Origin: Tritrichomonas foetus
Lineage: Eukaryota; Parabasalia; Tritrichomonadida; Tritrichomonadidae
Assembly: GCA_001839685.1 (NCBI GenBank)
Contig: MLAK01000654.1
Span: forward strand, 18,735-82,734
Length of the DNA stretch: 64,000 nucleotides
Direction: 5' to 3'
Part shown: in pieces, positions 61,932 to 64,000 of the stretch
How the letters are laid out: each line of letters begins with the position of its first letter
Numbering within the stretch: position 1 is the stretch's first letter
Translations under genes and position numbers: made by a program
The notes under the pieces: generated by a model
What the model was told of the DNA's origin: nothing
The model's database searches: none
The model's input: the letters and a program-made list of their open reading frames with translations, nothing else

Positions 61932-62789
61932 ATGAGCGTTTTTTTTGAGGATTCTTTCTCATCAGATGAACATTTAGTTCCTTTTGAGACAAGAGAATCA
62001 AACCATGAAGGTTTTTCTATCGTCATAATTATCGGTCTCATTTTTATTAGTTTACTTTGTTCCAAAGTTTTTCCAACACTTCTTAATTACATTGTATTTC
62101 CATATTTTTCATTCAATTTGAATCCAATTTTCAGGGATGTATCAACACCAATAATTAGTGAGCTATCTCTTTTAATTATTCCTTATATATCTTCAAAATT
62201 TACTCGAACTTCCCAAGTAATTCCATTTAAAATGAAATTTGTTCCAAATAATTTGTTTAAAGCCTTTGGATTCTTTCTCTGTTTTTTTGCTTTATCGATA
62301 TCATTAATTTCGCCTAATATGTTACTCAATCAAAATTATAGTGTAATAACTTCTTTATTTGTGAATTGCATTTTCCCCTCAATCTGCGAAGAAATTTTCT
62401 TTCGAGGATGGGTTCTTTTTTATTTTTCACAAAATCTTCAAATTTTCAATTCCATACTTTTGACATCAATTTTATTTTCAATTTGTCATCCTTTTCGTTC
62501 ATTTTTTTCCTCGTTATTAATTTTCATTCTTTCTGCAGGCTGGACATATGCCAATATTTCAACAAATTCGTTAATTGTTTCTATTTGTTGTCATTTTTTG
62601 CATAATTTTTCACAGTCCACTCTTTTGATTATGTTTCCAGAAATTTGCAAAATTTTTTCATCTTTTGTATCTTTTGCTTTGTGGCTTTTGGCGAGTATGT
62701 TTTTGTATGTTCTATTTGATTTTCATAATGAGACTTATCAAGAGAATGAATCAGAATATGACAATTTTCAAGTAGACAGTTCTTCATAA
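61932..62789 (+). CDS. CPBP-family intramembrane metalloprotease (CAAX protease-like)
   Basis: A 285-residue polytopic protein from the ATG at 61932 (the codon at 61899 is TTG). The CPBP (Abi, PF02517-type) motifs are complete: CEEIFFRGW with E153, E154 and R158 (EExxxR), FSICHPFR with H186, and CHFLHN with H221 and N225 (HxxxN). These form the glutamate/histidine active site of Rce1-type prenyl-protein and related proteases. At least six hydrophobic segments flank the motifs. The first ~28 residues are acidic and cytosolic-looking. A role in CAAX protein processing at the ER is plausible from the family; bacterial members serve other roles. The last ~30 residues are acidic (ENESEYDNFQVDSSS). 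Confidence 0.85.
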   Translation: MSVFFEDSFSSDEHLVPFETRESNHEGFSIVIIIGLIFISLLCSKVFPTLLNYIVFPYFSFNLNPIFRDVSTPIISELSLLIIPYISSKFTRTSQVIPFKMKFVPNNLFKAFGFFLCFFALSISLISPNMLLNQNYSVITSLFVNCIFPSICEEIFFRGWVLFYFSQNLQIFNSILLTSILFSICHPFRSFFSSLLIFILSAGWTYANISTNSLIVSICCHFLHNFSQSTLLIMFPEICKIFSSFVSFALWLLASMFLYVLFDFHNETYQENESEYDNFQVDSSS

Positions 62790-63578
62790 AATACAACAAT
62801 TTTTCCGAAAGAGAGAAAAATTAAAGTTAATTCATTTCGTAAATTATGAATATAAATACATTCAAGCAATCATGTTTTTTAAGAAACACACATTTTTCTT
62901 CTTAAAATAACCAACTCAAATCAGATTTCTTGCAAAAACTGTGTTAAAAACCTATGATCATTAGTTTTTTGATCATCACTTTTACTTTTATGTAAAAAAA
63001 TAAAATTGGTTTAACTGGGCAAATAATAATGAAGATTATCCAACAATTATCATCATAGTTTTTCATGAAGTGAATTCATTTTAAATTCTCTAACTTGTAT
63101 CAGAAGCAAGTATATTCATCATCAGTTTTCAATCACATTTCAGGCGATACATATTATTTTATTTTATTTTTTTGCTGAAAGGAATATTTCGAATGAAATA
63201 TCAAAAATTACACTCCATAATAAAAATATAGATGCATTTACACACCCATTTTATACTCTTTTTTATTTTTTAATTTAAATTTAGGGATAAAGGGCTAATA
63301 ATAATAGATCTGAAAAAAAGGCAAATAAAAATTTGTAGTGAAATAAAGAGATCGTTTAATACAAAAAATAAAGAAAATAACTGAACAAATCACCTAATTA
63401 CTAAAAGTGTCTAATTAGATTACCAGCAACTTCTGAGTTGAGAATATTGTTACACATTTATTATTTATGGCGTTTTATACGATTCAGAGTGATTACTTTT
63501 CATGTTTTCTAGAAAAATGATTTTCACGCATTGCTTTTTTTGTTATTTCACATTACAAAAAAATATTAGTTCTATATT
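62790..63578. other. 3'-3' intergenic spacer
   Basis: AT-rich. No gene or repeat recognised. Confidence 0.5.
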
Positions 63579-64000
63579 TTAGAATTTATGAGGATTAAAT
63601 TCTGTAACTTCTCCTTCCCCATGTGGTGGCAATAAAGAAAGACTTTTTTCCGAAATTTCATAAGAATCATAGTGAAAATCTGATGAATTTGGATTATTGA
63701 AATCACCTTCTACAATGCTGGCAACTTTTTTATTGTTTGAAGTTGGAAGAGGTGAGGTATCTTCAAGATTTAGCTGATAAACATCATCTAAAAGATCGTC
63801 TATATAATCATCCGGTTTTGAAACATGAACTCTTGGCTGGACTTTTTGAGCAAAAGACACTTTAGGATGATTTTGGTGATGTGTATTTGTGCTAGTTCTA
63901 TTAGAATTCACAGAATTTGATTGCGAATCTTGGTTGCTGCTTTTGACACTATTTGTTGGATCAAACAAGAAATCATTTTGATGAACATTATTTTTTTTCT
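63579..64000 (-). CDS. Ser/Asn-rich hypothetical protein, 5' partial
   Basis: The reverse frame is open from the stop at 63579 to the window edge with no ATG in phase near the edge (the codon at 63968 is TTG), so the N-terminus lies outside. About 140 residues are visible: a Ser/Asn/His-rich stretch (NSVNSNRTSTNTHHQNHPKV), then an acidic segment (KPDDYIDDLLDDVYQLNLED) that could be a short helical binding motif, and a polar tail ending in NPHKF. No domain is recognised. It may be the disordered C-terminal tail of a larger protein. Confidence 0.55.
   Translation of the reverse strand, partial: KKNNVHQNDFLFDPTNSVKSSNQDSQSNSVNSNRTSTNTHHQNHPKVSFAQKVQPRVHVSKPDDYIDDLLDDVYQLNLEDTSPLPTSNNKKVASIVEGDFNNPNSSDFHYDSYEISEKSLSLLPPHGEGEVTEFNPHKF

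Noticed and set aside
1..64000. Spliceosomal introns
   Set aside because: The genes are open across their expected domains, and I did not see the long conserved trichomonad 3' intron motif (ACTAACACACAG).

Overview
The window is AT-rich, gene-dense nuclear DNA of a protist, most likely a trichomonad and probably Tritrichomonas. The reasons are: long intronless genes on both strands; short 5' leaders, many of which carry a TCA(C/T)(T/A) initiator-like motif within about 35 bases of the ATG; and the gene set. That set holds a giant Pmp-like surface protein, a BspA-like leucine-rich-repeat protein, a membrane-anchored subtilisin, several R2R3 Myb proteins and an HNH-type ORF. I saw no introns, CRISPR arrays, viral genes or complete transposons. 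The species name is an inference.

Layout. 0-9.6 kb: a partial STPGR (axonemal) protein, a frameshifted HNH-like gene, inorganic pyrophosphatase, an APC7-like TPR protein, a degenerate nucleotidyltransferase-like protein, a PQ-loop transporter, and a divergent pair made of a small HSBP1-like coiled coil and a Ser-rich protein. 10-21 kb: a type I membrane subtilisin, a SCAMP and a 1766-residue coiled coil. 22.5-35.7 kb: one Pmp-like adhesin gene of more than 13 kb, built from about eleven ~1-kb modules, with a Ser/Thr/Pro stalk that contains a 225-base assembly gap, one membrane helix and a cytoplasmic tail. 36-45 kb: two R2R3 Myb genes and a broken third, a PLAC8-family gene and a PP1/PP2A-like phosphatase, separated by long AT-rich spacers. 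45-50 kb: a GIY-YIG-like protein, tRNA-Ser(CGA), a second PQ-loop transporter, a DP (E2F partner) factor and a SAM plus C2HC zinc-finger protein. 51-64 kb: a Q-rich protein, a VPS9-like protein, a BspA-like pseudogene with two lesions, a flavodoxin, a GBP-like large GTPase, a CPBP-family intramembrane protease and a partial Ser/Asn-rich ORF.

Functional themes. Cell surface and secretion: Pmp, BspA relic, subtilisin, SCAMP, PQ-loop proteins, VPS9-like protein and the GBP-like GTPase. Cell cycle and transcription: the APC7-like subunit, DP and the Myb genes. There are no operons; genes are monocistronic with spacers of 0.1-2.4 kb. Three genes (HNH, Myb fragment, BspA) have reading-frame breaks at or beside homopolymers, so real decay and assembly error both have to be considered. 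Many apparent start codons of long frames are TTG or GTG, and I moved those starts to the first credible ATG.

The most unusual items are the module array of the Pmp gene, a 43-base block shared upstream of two unrelated genes, a C-terminal FWA motif shared by two Myb proteins, and the GIY-YIG-like gene next to a tRNA.
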